From NCBI GenBank assembly GCA_018969715.1, contig JAGWXT010000001.1, positions 138,877 through 202,876 of the forward strand: a stretch of 64,000 bases of DNA, written 5' to 3'. Below, one piece after another: positions 36,523-44,084 of this stretch. Numbering within the stretch: position 1 is the stretch's first letter; the number at the start of each line of letters is the position of its first letter. The notes below the pieces were generated by a model, which did no database searches, was not told where the DNA came from, and worked only from the letters and a program-made list of their open reading frames with translations. The translations under genes and the position numbers were made by a program. Source of the DNA: Actinomycetales bacterium (GTDB taxonomy: Bacteria; Actinomycetota; Actinomycetes; S36-B12; UBA5976).

Positions 36523-37976
36523 GACGCGTGCCTACCAGATGGGCCACCGCGATGCATCCCGGCAGCCGGGTGCGGCTGACGGTGGCGCCAGGACTCGACA
36601 GTGGCCGCAAGGTCGGCGGTGAAGGCGGGGTAGACCCGCGCGGCATCAAAACGCTCCTGCCACACCCGACGGGCTCCCTGCGCCATCTCCGCCCGCGCGG
36701 CGGCCGGACGGGCGGCCACGTCCCTCAGGGCTGCGGCGAGGACGGCGGCAAGATCGTCCGAGGTGAGATCACCGGGCAGCAGGAGCCCACCGGCGGGCCG
36801 GATCACCTCGCCGATCCCGCCGACATCTGTGCCGAGCAGTGGGATGCCACAGGAGGCCGCCTCCAGCATGGCAACCGGGAGTCCTTCGGATCTGCTGACG
36901 TTGAGGAATAGGTCGACGGGGTGCTCGCGGTAGTAGGCGATGACACCATCTGCCGGCAGCCGGCCGAGGAGACGGACACGCGCCGATAGGGCGGGTGCGT
37001 CACGCAGGAGCCGCCGTAGTGCCGGCAGTCCGGGGCCGTCCCCGAGGTGAGTCCACTCGACGACGGGCCCGGCCGGCGCGCTGTCGTCCGCGGGATCGTC
37101 CGCGGGATCGTCCGCTGAATCGGCCGCGAAATCGTCCGCCGAATCGGCCGAGAAATCGGCCGCCGATGTGAGCAGTGCCAGCGCGGTGAGGATCACCTCG
37201 ACCCGCTTGACCGGGACGACCCCCGAGCAGCTGACGATGCGCAGTCTGCCATCGGCGGAGAGGTCGGTGCGGAACCCCGGGTCGGGTGTGCCCAGATATG
37301 CCACGCGCACACGAGGGCGGGCCTCTGGGTAGGCGGTGACCAGGTGCGCCACCCCCCGCTGGCCATCCGGCAGGACCGCAGCACAGTTCTCGATGACTGT
37401 TGACTGATAGGCGATGAACCCGACCCGGGACTGCTCCGGGTAGAGATCCGCACCGTGGGCGCGGGTGACCACCGGCACCCCGGTGTCAGCCCACAGAGCG
37501 CCGACGGCCGCGGCATTGGCCCACCATGTGTAGATGGCGACCGGCCGCTGACTGGTCGGCTGGACCGCGAACCATCGCCCCACCCAGTCGGCGACCGTGA
37601 GGGCGCGTGCGGTCCAGACTGCAACGGTGGCGAAGGCGCGGGCATGCCACGGCCAGGCACCGGTTCGCCGGACCTCCCGCCAGAAGCGGCGCTGGCCGAG
37701 GGCGCGCAGCAGGCTGCCTGCGGGCAGCCCGCGCACGCCAAGGCGGTGGGCGAGCTCGGTGACGACCGCCACCCCCGGTGGCATTGGGAAGGCGGGACCG
37801 GTGCTCACATCGCAGGGAGCGATGACCAGATTGAAGCGCTCAGTGAGGAACCCCACCTCCTGTGGCAGAAACGTGTCCTCATCGTCGTGGTAGGGAAAGC
37901 TCTCGGTCAGGAGCAGGACCGCCGGCCGGGCGGCTTCCCGAGTCGATTCCGCCCGGTGGACCATCCGATCAATCAC
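36519..37976 (-). CDS. Glycosyltransferase family 4-like protein with repeat insertion
   Basis: Group 1 glycosyltransferase of 485 residues. The N-terminal domain reads VLLLTESFPYHDDEDTFLPQEV; the C-terminal domain has the sequence VSCSGVVPVKRVEVILTAL, LNVSRSEGLPVAMLEAASCG (E-x7-E nucleotide-sugar site) and GTDVGGIGEVI. Between the first strand of the C-terminal domain and THLGDGPGL lies an acidic Asp/Ser/Ala stretch of about 28 residues encoded by 12-bp tandem repeats. Acceptor and donor are unknown. It is divergent from the HisF/amidotransferase genes, suggesting a shared surface-glycan function. Start GTG 37976; ATG 37964 is possible. Confidence 0.82.
   Translation of the reverse strand: MIDRMVHRAESTREAARPAVLLLTESFPYHDDEDTFLPQEVGFLTERFNLVIAPCDVSTGPAFPMPPGVAVVTELAHRLGVRGLPAGSLLRALGQRRFWREVRRTGAWPWHARAFATVAVWTARALTVADWVGRWFAVQPTSQRPVAIYTWWANAAAVGALWADTGVPVVTRAHGADLYPEQSRVGFIAYQSTVIENCAAVLPDGQRGVAHLVTAYPEARPRVRVAYLGTPDPGFRTDLSADGRLRIVSCSGVVPVKRVEVILTALALLTSAADFSADSADDFAADSADDPADDPADDSAPAGPVVEWTHLGDGPGLPALRRLLRDAPALSARVRLLGRLPADGVIAYYREHPVDLFLNVSRSEGLPVAMLEAASCGIPLLGTDVGGIGEVIRPAGGLLLPGDLTSDDLAAVLAAALRDVAARPAAARAEMAQGARRVWQERFDAARVYPAFTADLAATVESWRHRQPHPAAGMHRGGPSGRHAS
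37084..37167. repeat. 12-bp tandem repeat, seven imperfect copies
   Basis: Units of the form TCGTCCGCGGGA / TCGGCCGCGAAA repeat seven times without a gap, the first two identical. On the minus strand they encode tetrapeptide-like SADD/FAAD/SADS units inside the glycosyltransferase, always in frame. Confidence 0.85.
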
Positions 37977-37988
37977 GAGCAGGCACGG

Positions 37989-37994
37989 TAGCGT
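37989..37994 (+). promoter_or_regulatory. Putative -10 box before HisF-like gene
   Basis: TAGCGT ends 8 nt before ATG 38003 in the 26-bp gap between divergent genes, fitting a leaderless start. Confidence 0.4.
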
Positions 37995-38002
37995 CCGACT
38001 CC

Positions 38003-38782
38003 ATGCTCAAGCCTCGGGTGATCCCTGTGCTGCTTCTCGGTGAACGCGGCCTGGTTAAGACTCGCGGCTTTGCTGACCCGGTCTACGTCGGTGACATGAC
38101 CAACACCATCCGCATCTTCAACGCCAAGGGAGCCGATGAACTGATCGTCCTTGACATCCTTGCGACAGCGCAGCACCGGGGCCCGAATCTCGCCTCCTTG
38201 AGCATGCTCGCCGAGGAGTGCTTCATGCCGCTGACATACGGCGGTGGGGTGGCGACCGTCGACGACATCGCTCGCATCCTGGACTGCGGCGTTGAGAAGG
38301 TGAGCATTCAGACCGCCGCCCTCGCTGACCTGGGGCTGATCGAGGCCGCGGCGAACAGATTCGGTGAGCAGAGCGTGGTAGTCGCCCTCGACATCATTGG
38401 CACCGCGACCACCGGCTACCACCTGTGGCATGCCGCGGCCGGCACGAAGGACCCGCGACCTTGGGAGGATGTCGTTCGGAGCTGCGAGGCCGCGGGCGCG
38501 GGGGAGGTGATGATCACCGCTGTCACCCGGGAGGGGAGCATGTCGGGTATGGACACGGAGTTGATTGTCGCGTCAGTCGACATCACCTCGGCGCCGGTTA
38601 TCGCGCATGGCGGTGTAGGCAGCCTGCTGGATATCTGCGGTGGCCTACAGGCCGGGGCCAGCGCAGTGGCGGCCGGTTCGTACTTCGTCTTCCATGGCCG
38701 ACGGCGGGGTGTTCTGATCACCTACCTTGATGCCGGCGACTTCGAGCGGCTCAGCGCATGTGTTGCGGGGACCGACCAATGA
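38003..38782 (+). CDS. HisF-like cyclase subunit for sugar amidotransferase
   Basis: TIM-barrel protein of 259 residues related to imidazole glycerol phosphate synthase subunit HisF but of the surface-polysaccharide subgroup (HisF2 in P. aeruginosa O5): VIPVLLLGERGLVKTRGF instead of the histidine enzyme's start, GADELIVLDILAT, LTYGGGVATVDDIARIL, ALDIIGT and APVIAHGGVGSL. It probably channels ammonia to the neighbouring amidotransferase. Base composition is visibly AT-richer than its neighbours. The glutaminase partner HisH is not found beside it. Confidence 0.85.
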   Translation: MLKPRVIPVLLLGERGLVKTRGFADPVYVGDMTNTIRIFNAKGADELIVLDILATAQHRGPNLASLSMLAEECFMPLTYGGGVATVDDIARILDCGVEKVSIQTAALADLGLIEAAANRFGEQSVVVALDIIGTATTGYHLWHAAAGTKDPRPWEDVVRSCEAAGAGEVMITAVTREGSMSGMDTELIVASVDITSAPVIAHGGVGSLLDICGGLQAGASAVAAGSYFVFHGRRRGVLITYLDAGDFERLSACVAGTDQ

Positions 38783-39909
38783 GTTCCGCGCGTGTGTGCA
38801 CCCGCTGCGTAATGGACACCAGTGCCTCGGATATCACCTTCGACCTCGATGGCCGCTGCTGGTACTGCACGGAACTGATTCAGCGTCTGGCTCGCTCCCA
38901 CTGGCCGAGCGCCGAAAGCAGGGAGGCTGCTCGGCGTGACCTCCTCGCGGCTGTTGCACGCGACGGCCGGGGCAAGGAGTACGACTGCATCGTGGGCGTA
39001 TCCGGTGGGGTCGACAGTTCTTGGGTCCTCGTAGATGCCGTTCGTGCAGGGCTGCGGCCGCTGGCCGTGCACATGGACAATGGCTGGGACTCCGAGCTGG
39101 CGCAGAGCAATATCGCCTCCCTGGTGCGCGGGCTCGATGTGGATCTGTACACGTACGTCATCGATTGGGACGAGTACCGCTCCCTGATGCTGGCCTTCTT
39201 CGACGCCGATGTCATCGACATCGAGTTGCTGTACGACAATGCACTGGCTGCGGTCAACTTCCAACAAGCACGAGCTTATGGGTTGCACTACATCCTCTCC
39301 GGGCAGAACCTCGCAACGGAGGGCATGCTGATTCCGCGACAATGGAACTGGCTGAAGATGGATCGACGCAATATCGAGGCCATTCGCCGTGCTTATGACG
39401 GCGGTGGGCTGAAGTCGTTCCCTGCCATCGGTTCGTTGTCCTACGCCTGGCATATGGCGGTACGCGGGATCCGCTGGATTCCCTACCCGGATTACCTTGA
39501 GTACGAGCGGTCAACAGTCCTGAACACGCTGACCAGCGAGTTCGGCTACCGGCCCTATCGAAATAAGCACTACGAGTCGGTCTTCACGCGGCTGTACATG
39601 AGCTACATCCTGCCCGTGAAGTTCGATGTGGACATGCGCCGGGTCGACTACAGCAATTTGATCGTCTCCGGCCAGATGACCCGGGAAGAGGCACTCTCGA
39701 GGCTTGCGGAGCCCGCCTACGGAACGGATCAGGATCTCGCAGTCGACATTGAGTACTTCCGGAAGAAGATTGGCTGGTCCGAGGCCGACTGGCGGGCCTA
39801 TCTGGCGCGACCACCTGTCCCACACCGGGCCTTCGCCTCCGAGTTCAGCACGTACCACCTGCTGCAGTGGCTACGGCACCGGATCCCTCGGCGGTTCGCC
39901 GGGCACTGA
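38779..39909 (+). CDS. N-acetyl sugar amidotransferase (WbpG-like)
   Basis: PP-loop ATP pyrophosphatase, 376 residues, of the WbpG/PseA type that converts an acetamido group of a nucleotide sugar into an acetamidino group. The ATP motif is GVSGGVDSSWVL near residue 77. The N-terminus has a four-Cys metal site, CTRC and CWYC. LSGQNLATEGM and KMDRRNIEAI are further family segments. ATG 38779 overlaps the HisF-like stop (ATGA). Composition near 39.2-39.7 kb is much AT-richer than the window average, which suggests horizontal origin. Confidence 0.88.
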   Translation: MSSARVCTRCVMDTSASDITFDLDGRCWYCTELIQRLARSHWPSAESREAARRDLLAAVARDGRGKEYDCIVGVSGGVDSSWVLVDAVRAGLRPLAVHMDNGWDSELAQSNIASLVRGLDVDLYTYVIDWDEYRSLMLAFFDADVIDIELLYDNALAAVNFQQARAYGLHYILSGQNLATEGMLIPRQWNWLKMDRRNIEAIRRAYDGGGLKSFPAIGSLSYAWHMAVRGIRWIPYPDYLEYERSTVLNTLTSEFGYRPYRNKHYESVFTRLYMSYILPVKFDVDMRRVDYSNLIVSGQMTREEALSRLAEPAYGTDQDLAVDIEYFRKKIGWSEADWRAYLARPPVPHRAFASEFSTYHLLQWLRHRIPRRFAGH

Positions 39910-39911
39910 TG

Positions 39912-39937
39912 GTCCCACTGCTGCACGTCAGCGGGAC
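39912..39937 (+). terminator. Possible terminator hairpin after amidotransferase gene
   Basis: GTCCC..GCTG and CAGC.GGGAC can pair around CACGT with a 3-nt bulge, directly after the stop. Weak evidence, no U tract. Confidence 0.35.
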
Positions 39938-39947
39938 ACGGCGGGGA

Positions 39948-40024
39948 TGGTGCCCCGGGTGAGATTCGAACTCACACTGGACCGAGTTTGAGTCGGCTCC
40001 CTCTACCGGTTGGGGTACCGGGGC
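39948..40024 (-). tRNA. tRNA with CAA anticodon (tRNA-Leu-like, short variable loop)
   Basis: On the minus strand the acceptor stem GCCCCGG pairs with CCGGGGC, followed by an encoded ACCA. The anticodon stem GCCGA/TCGGT encloses CTCAAAC, giving anticodon CAA, read as leucine. The T arm is GTGAG-TTCGAAT-CTCAC. The variable loop is only about 5 nt (CCAGT), whereas normal tRNA-Leu has a long extra arm, and the D arm is irregular (CCCC against AGGG). Similar short CAA tRNAs are annotated as Leu in other actinobacteria near pdtaR and polA, as I recall. Identity as a functional leucine tRNA is uncertain. Confidence 0.8.
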
Positions 40025-40049
40025 GTGTGCTGGAAGGCTAGTCGTCAGG

Positions 40050-40778
40050 TCAGTCAGGTTGGGTGGTCACGGTCGCACCGATGCGGGGGCCGGGCTTGAC
40101 CACCGTGATCCGGACAATGGTGAAGACGTTCATGTTCCATGAGCCCCAGCGCAGGGGGTAGCGGCGAATCGTCATCCGGTCGGCACGGAAGTGCCAGCGG
40201 AGCATCGACACGATGGCGAGGTAGTGATTGCGATGCTCGTACGCCCAGAGGTACTTCACGTGCGCCATGGGCAAGTCGGCGAGTCGGGCGAGTCGGCGAT
40301 GAACAACCCAATGCCGGCCCCACCGGTAGAGCATGCCGGGATCACAGGGCAGCAGCAGGCTGAGCGTTGCGCCGTCCCGGCACACGCGCCGCCACTCCTG
40401 GAAGGCGCGATCTGGATGGGTCAGGTGCAGAACCAGGCAGGTGGCGATGAGGCGGTCAACACAGTCGTCTCGCAGGGGCAGTTCCTCGCCTGAACCGACC
40501 ATGAAGGAGCGGGAAAGGTGCTGTGCGACGGGCGAGGCTGCAATATCGGAGGACCGATCGCGCAGATCCAGCATGACGTAGGCCCCACGGCAGCCGCGAA
40601 CGAAGGCGAGGTGCTCACCGCGACCTGCGCCAACCTCCAGCACTCTGCCGCCGGTCCCCACCTCAGGGAGGCCGCGTTCCAGCATCCGGTGCTGGAAACC
40701 GGTGTAGGCGCCGACATGATCCTCGTAGTGGAGGCGATGGAAGTCCTCCTCGTAGAACCGGTCGGTCTCAGGGTTCAC
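40050..40778 (-). CDS. Class I SAM-dependent methyltransferase
   Basis: A 242-residue methyltransferase. The SAM motif I is VLEVGAGRGEHLAF near residue 47, motif II acid is in YVMLDLRD, and later GSGEELPLRDDCVDRLIATCLVLHL matches motifs III-IV of the UbiE/Methyltransf_11 group. The C-terminal region with HRNHYLAIVSMLRWHF and a basic tail may contact a membrane or glycan substrate. With the amidotransferase nearby it may modify a surface sugar, but this is a guess. GTG 40778 is the start used. Confidence 0.82.
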   Translation of the reverse strand: MNPETDRFYEEDFHRLHYEDHVGAYTGFQHRMLERGLPEVGTGGRVLEVGAGRGEHLAFVRGCRGAYVMLDLRDRSSDIAASPVAQHLSRSFMVGSGEELPLRDDCVDRLIATCLVLHLTHPDRAFQEWRRVCRDGATLSLLLPCDPGMLYRWGRHWVVHRRLARLADLPMAHVKYLWAYEHRNHYLAIVSMLRWHFRADRMTIRRYPLRWGSWNMNVFTIVRITVVKPGPRIGATVTTQPD

Positions 40779-40914
40779 GGGAACCTCTCTGATCGGCGCG
40801 GGCCGCGGGGGCGGTTGCGGGGGTTTCAGGTTCGTGGGCGTCGGGTGATCCCGCGGCTGGGAAGTGGGCGATCGGGGTGAAGAGTAGCCCCGGAAGGGCG
40901 GCTGGCCGCCGCGT

Positions 40915-40920
40915 TAGCGT
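40915..40920 (+). promoter_or_regulatory. Putative -10 box of pdtaR
   Basis: TAGCGT ends 6 nt before ATG 40927, the same hexamer and similar spacing as before the HisF-like gene; leaderless transcript likely. Confidence 0.45.
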
Positions 40921-40926
40921 CGAGGC

Positions 40927-41499
40927 ATGAGTGGCGTCCGGGTGATGATCGCGGAGGACGAGGCCCTCATCCGACTGGATCTCGCAGAACAGCTCACCGA
41001 GGCCGGCTACCAGGTGGTGGCGGCGGTGGCGGATGGGCGTGCCGCGCTGGCTGCTGCCGCCGAGCACTCCCCGGACGTGGTGCTGGTGGACATCCGAATG
41101 CCCGGGGAGGACGGCCTCAGCGTTACCCGTCATCTCTCCGGCCGGGGCATCGCTGTGGTGATGGTCACAGCCCACAGCACCCCCGATGTGATCGCCGAGG
41201 CCAGTGATGCCGGCGCCCTGGCCTACCTCGTGAAGCCCGTGTCGGCAGCGGACCTCCTGGCCGCCATCGAGGTGGCGCGAGCCCGGCGCGCGGAGCTGGC
41301 GGGTCTTGCCGCCGAGGTCGCCCGGCTGACCGGGGCATTGGCCGCCCGCCGAACCATTGACCTGGCCAAGGCCGCTCTGCAGCGAACTGGGCTCAGCGAG
41401 GACGAGGCATTCCGGCTGCTCCGCCGCCAGGCGATGGACGCCCGTGTCACCATGGGGGAGGTGGCTCAGCGGGTCCTCGATGCCGCTCAGGGGGCCTGA
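40927..41499 (+). CDS. pdtaR: ANTAR-domain response regulator, PdtaR type
   Basis: A 190-residue regulator. The receiver domain (residues 5-120) has the acidic pair in IAEDEALIRL, the phospho-acceptor Asp in VLVDIRMPGEDG, Thr in MVTAHS and Lys in LVKPVS. A helical linker leads to a C-terminal ANTAR RNA-binding domain: TIDLAKAALQRTGLSEDEAF, LLRRQAMDARVTMGEVAQRVL. It should act by RNA-based antitermination after phosphorylation by a PdtaS-type kinase, which is not in the window. Neighbouring polA and the CAA tRNA fit the mycobacterial context. Confidence 0.93.
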   Translation: MSGVRVMIAEDEALIRLDLAEQLTEAGYQVVAAVADGRAALAAAAEHSPDVVLVDIRMPGEDGLSVTRHLSGRGIAVVMVTAHSTPDVIAEASDAGALAYLVKPVSAADLLAAIEVARARRAELAGLAAEVARLTGALAARRTIDLAKAALQRTGLSEDEAFRLLRRQAMDARVTMGEVAQRVLDAAQGA

Positions 41500-41597
41500 G
41501 GATCGTCACCGGATTGTGACCTGTTCGAGGCGCGGTGGTGATTCGCGGCCGGTAGCATACGGATGTTGTCCCGCTGACGCCGGCTGCAATCGCTGGC

Positions 41598-41636
41598 TGT
41601 GGATACCATGCCCGCGGAGGTCATGTCTGTGGATAT
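41598..41636. repeat. Two CTGTGGATA repeats spaced 30 bp, DnaA-box-like
   Basis: TGTGGATAC (41598-41606) and TGTGGATAT (41628-41636) each differ by one base from the DnaA box TGTGGATAA and lie in the same orientation in the 253-bp leader between pdtaR and livK. Confidence 0.4.
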
Positions 41637-41752
41637 CGGATCCGTGAATCGAGGGTTCATGGGTCCGATGCGGACACGGTAGCCACGCATCGGGGGAGCG
41701 AAACCGAGTATCACGCAGTTCCCACGATCACGAAGAGAGAAGGAAGGCATCC

Positions 41753-43057
41753 ATGCGTCGTACACGTCTGATGGCGTCGATCGCGGCACTGGGGGCTGCG
41801 AGCGTTGTGCTCGCTGCCTGCGGTGGCGGGACCGACACCGCGGTGGAGGAGACCACCGCCGCAGAGGCACCGGCAGAGGAGGCGCCCGCGGCGACCGACA
41901 ACTGCCCGCTGATCATCGGCACCCTGCTGCCGCAGACCGGCAGCCTCGCATTCCTCGGCCCACCCGAGTTCGCAGGTGTTGACCTCGCCGTCGGTGAGAT
42001 CAACGGTGCCGGTGGCGTCCTCGGCCAGGAAGTCCAGCACCTCGTGGGTGACTCCGGTGACACGACCACGGACATCGCTTCGCAGACCGTTGACAGCCAC
42101 CTGGCAGCGGGCGCTCAGGCGATCGTCGGTGCGGCCTCCTCCGGGGTGTCGCTGACGGTCATCGACAAGATCACCAGCGCTGGCGTGGTCCACTTCTCGC
42201 CGGCCAACACCTCGCCGGAGCTGACCACCTACGACGACGGTGGGCTGTACTTCCGCACCGCGCCGCCGGACACCTTCCAGGGCGCTGTGATGGCCCAGCT
42301 GGTTGCCAACGACGGTCACACCAAGCTGGCGGTGCTCAACCTTGACGACTCCTACGGCAACGGTCTTGCGACGGTGACGAAGGACGCCTTCACCGCTGCC
42401 GGCGGTGAGGTGGTCGCAGCGATCACCTACGACCCGAACGCTGCTGAGTTCGCGGCCGAGGTCACGCAGGTCAAGGCGGCGGCGCCGAACGCGGTGGTGC
42501 TGATCGGCTTCGACGAGACCACCAAGATCCTGCAGGAGATGATCAAGCAGGGTGTCGGCCCGGATGCCGTCCCGGTCTACCTCGTGGACGGAAACCTGTC
42601 CGGCTCGGCCTACGCCGAACTTCCTGCGGACATCATGGTCGGCGTCAAGGGCACCCTGCCCGGAGCGGCGGCGACCACTGAGCTGCAGGACCGGCTCAAG
42701 GGCGTCAACGCCGACCTGACGGACTTCTCCTACGCGGCAGAGTCCTACGACGCAGTCAACCTGATCGCGCTGGCTGCTCAGCTCGGCGGGTCCTGCGATG
42801 GCCAGACGATCGCGGACAACCTGCTCGCGGTCTCCGGCACTGACGGTGGCGACGCCTGCAGTGACTTCGCCTCCTGCAAGGCGCTGCTTGATGGCGGTGC
42901 CACGGCAATCGACTACGAGGGTCAGTCCGGACCGGTGAACTTCAACCAGTACGGCGACCCCGGCGTTGCGACCATGGGCGTGTACGCCTACACGGCCAAC
43001 GACAAGTACGAGCCGCTGCTTGAGGAGTTCATCACCGCGGACGTGCCGCAGCCGTAA
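41753..43057 (+). CDS. livK: Branched-chain amino acid ABC transporter substrate-binding lipoprotein
   Basis: Periplasmic-type receptor anchored as a lipoprotein, 434 residues. The signal ends VVLAAC with lipobox Cys 23, followed by an acidic Ala/Glu linker. The mature part has the LivK-like GTLLPQTGSLAFLGPPEFAG, VGDSGDTT, IVGAASSGVS, FSPANTSPELT and FRTAPPDTFQGAVMAQL. AAGGAAGG lies 5 nt before ATG 41753, one of the strongest Shine-Dalgarno sites in the window, fitting high expression. Transcribed opposite to livFGMH, with a shared hairpin between. Confidence 0.93.
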   Translation: MRRTRLMASIAALGAASVVLAACGGGTDTAVEETTAAEAPAEEAPAATDNCPLIIGTLLPQTGSLAFLGPPEFAGVDLAVGEINGAGGVLGQEVQHLVGDSGDTTTDIASQTVDSHLAAGAQAIVGAASSGVSLTVIDKITSAGVVHFSPANTSPELTTYDDGGLYFRTAPPDTFQGAVMAQLVANDGHTKLAVLNLDDSYGNGLATVTKDAFTAAGGEVVAAITYDPNAAEFAAEVTQVKAAAPNAVVLIGFDETTKILQEMIKQGVGPDAVPVYLVDGNLSGSAYAELPADIMVGVKGTLPGAAATTELQDRLKGVNADLTDFSYAAESYDAVNLIALAAQLGGSCDGQTIADNLLAVSGTDGGDACSDFASCKALLDGGATAIDYEGQSGPVNFNQYGDPGVATMGVYAYTANDKYEPLLEEFITADVPQP

Positions 43058-43093
43058 GGCCGCTTCCGCAGTAGCACGTACGCTGCGGCCAGC

Positions 43094-43133
43094 ACGGTGG
43101 GGGTCGATCCCGATGGGGATCGGCCCCCACCGT
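43094..43133. terminator. Bidirectional terminator between livK and livF
   Basis: ACGGTGGGGGTCGATCCC and GGGATCGGCCCCCACCGT form an 18-position stem with a single mismatch around GATG. Located between the convergent ends of livK and livF, it can stop transcription in both directions. Confidence 0.8.
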
Positions 43134-43150
43134 CATGTCCAGCCACGCCC

Positions 43151-43205
43151 CGAGGCAGGGCCGGGTGCCAAGGATCAGGTGATTCCGCGAGGCAGGGCCG
43201 GGTGC
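43151..43205. repeat. 18-bp exact direct repeat after livF
   Basis: CGAGGCAGGGCCGGGTGC occurs at 43151-43168 and again at 43188-43205. The function is unknown; it lies between the terminator and the livF stop. Confidence 0.6.
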
Positions 43206-43217
43206 GGGAGGTCCCGC

Positions 43218-44084
43218 TCAGGCCGTGGCGAGGGTGCCGAGGTACAACTCGATGACCTTCGGATCATTCGCCAGCTGGGCGCCAGTGCCGGTGTAGGCGT
43301 TGCGTCCCTGATCGAGGACGTAGCCCCGATCAACGATCTGCAGGCAGCGACGGGCATTCTGCTCGACGATGACGACCGTGACTCCGGTGGCGTTGATCTG
43401 CCGCACCCGAACGAAGACCTCGTCCTGCAGGTTCGGTGCCAGGCCGGCACTCGGCTCGTCCAGCAGCAGGATGGACGGGTCCATCATCAGTGCGCGTCCC
43501 ATGGCCACCATCTGGCGTTCCCCACCGGAGAGCGATCCGGCCCGCTGGCGCGCCCGGGCGGCAAGCGTTGGGAACAGGTCGGCGACTCGGGCAAACCGTT
43601 CGGGGAAGGCGCGTGGGTTCTGGTAGGCACCCATCTCGAGGTTCTCGCGGATGGTGAGGGAGGGAAAGACATTGTTCGACTGGGGGACGAATCCCACGCC
43701 GCGCTGGACGAGCAGGTCCGCCCGGAGATTCGTGATGTCCTGATCGCGCAGGGTGACCGATCCAGCGCTGATCCGCACCAGTCCGAACAGCGCCTTGAGC
43801 AGGGTGCTCTTGCCCGCGCCATTGGGGCCGATGATGCCGACCAGCTCACCCTCTGCGGCGTGGATGCTCGCACCGTTGAGGATGTTCACCCCGGGAAAGT
43901 AACCGGCAACGATGGCATCAGCCGTCAGCAGTGCCCCACCGGCGACGCGCTGCTGTTCCGGCGTCGCCGGCGACGGTGTGGTGCGCGCGGCGGCATCGAG
44001 ATCCAGCTCGCGCTCGAATTCATGGGACTGAGCCGGGCCGGGCGCGGCACTCGGCGGGGGCTGGTGGGGATCGAGCAGGCTCAC
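43218..44084 (-). CDS. livF: Branched-chain amino acid ABC transporter ATP-binding protein LivF
   Basis: ATPase of 288 residues. Walker A is GPNGAGKSTLLKALFGL, signature LSGGERQMVAMGRALM, Walker B ILLLDEPSAGL, and the switch His position in VEQNARR as typical of LivF. An N-terminal extension of about 50 residues precedes the domain and has no counterpart in short LivF proteins. GTG 44084 overlaps the livG stop (GTGA). Confidence 0.95.
   Translation of the reverse strand: MSLLDPHQPPPSAAPGPAQSHEFERELDLDAAARTTPSPATPEQQRVAGGALLTADAIVAGYFPGVNILNGASIHAAEGELVGIIGPNGAGKSTLLKALFGLVRISAGSVTLRDQDITNLRADLLVQRGVGFVPQSNNVFPSLTIRENLEMGAYQNPRAFPERFARVADLFPTLAARARQRAGSLSGGERQMVAMGRALMMDPSILLLDEPSAGLAPNLQDEVFVRVRQINATGVTVVIVEQNARRCLQIVDRGYVLDQGRNAYTGTGAQLANDPKVIELYLGTLATA

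Noticed and set aside
37066-37170. Frameshift in the glycosyltransferase at the Asp/Ser-rich stretch
   Set aside because: The reading frame and glycosyltransferase motifs are intact on both sides, so it is an insertion of repeat units rather than a frame error.
41505-41520. Terminator after pdtaR (GTCAC..GTGAC)
   Set aside because: A 5-bp stem is too short to separate from chance in this composition.
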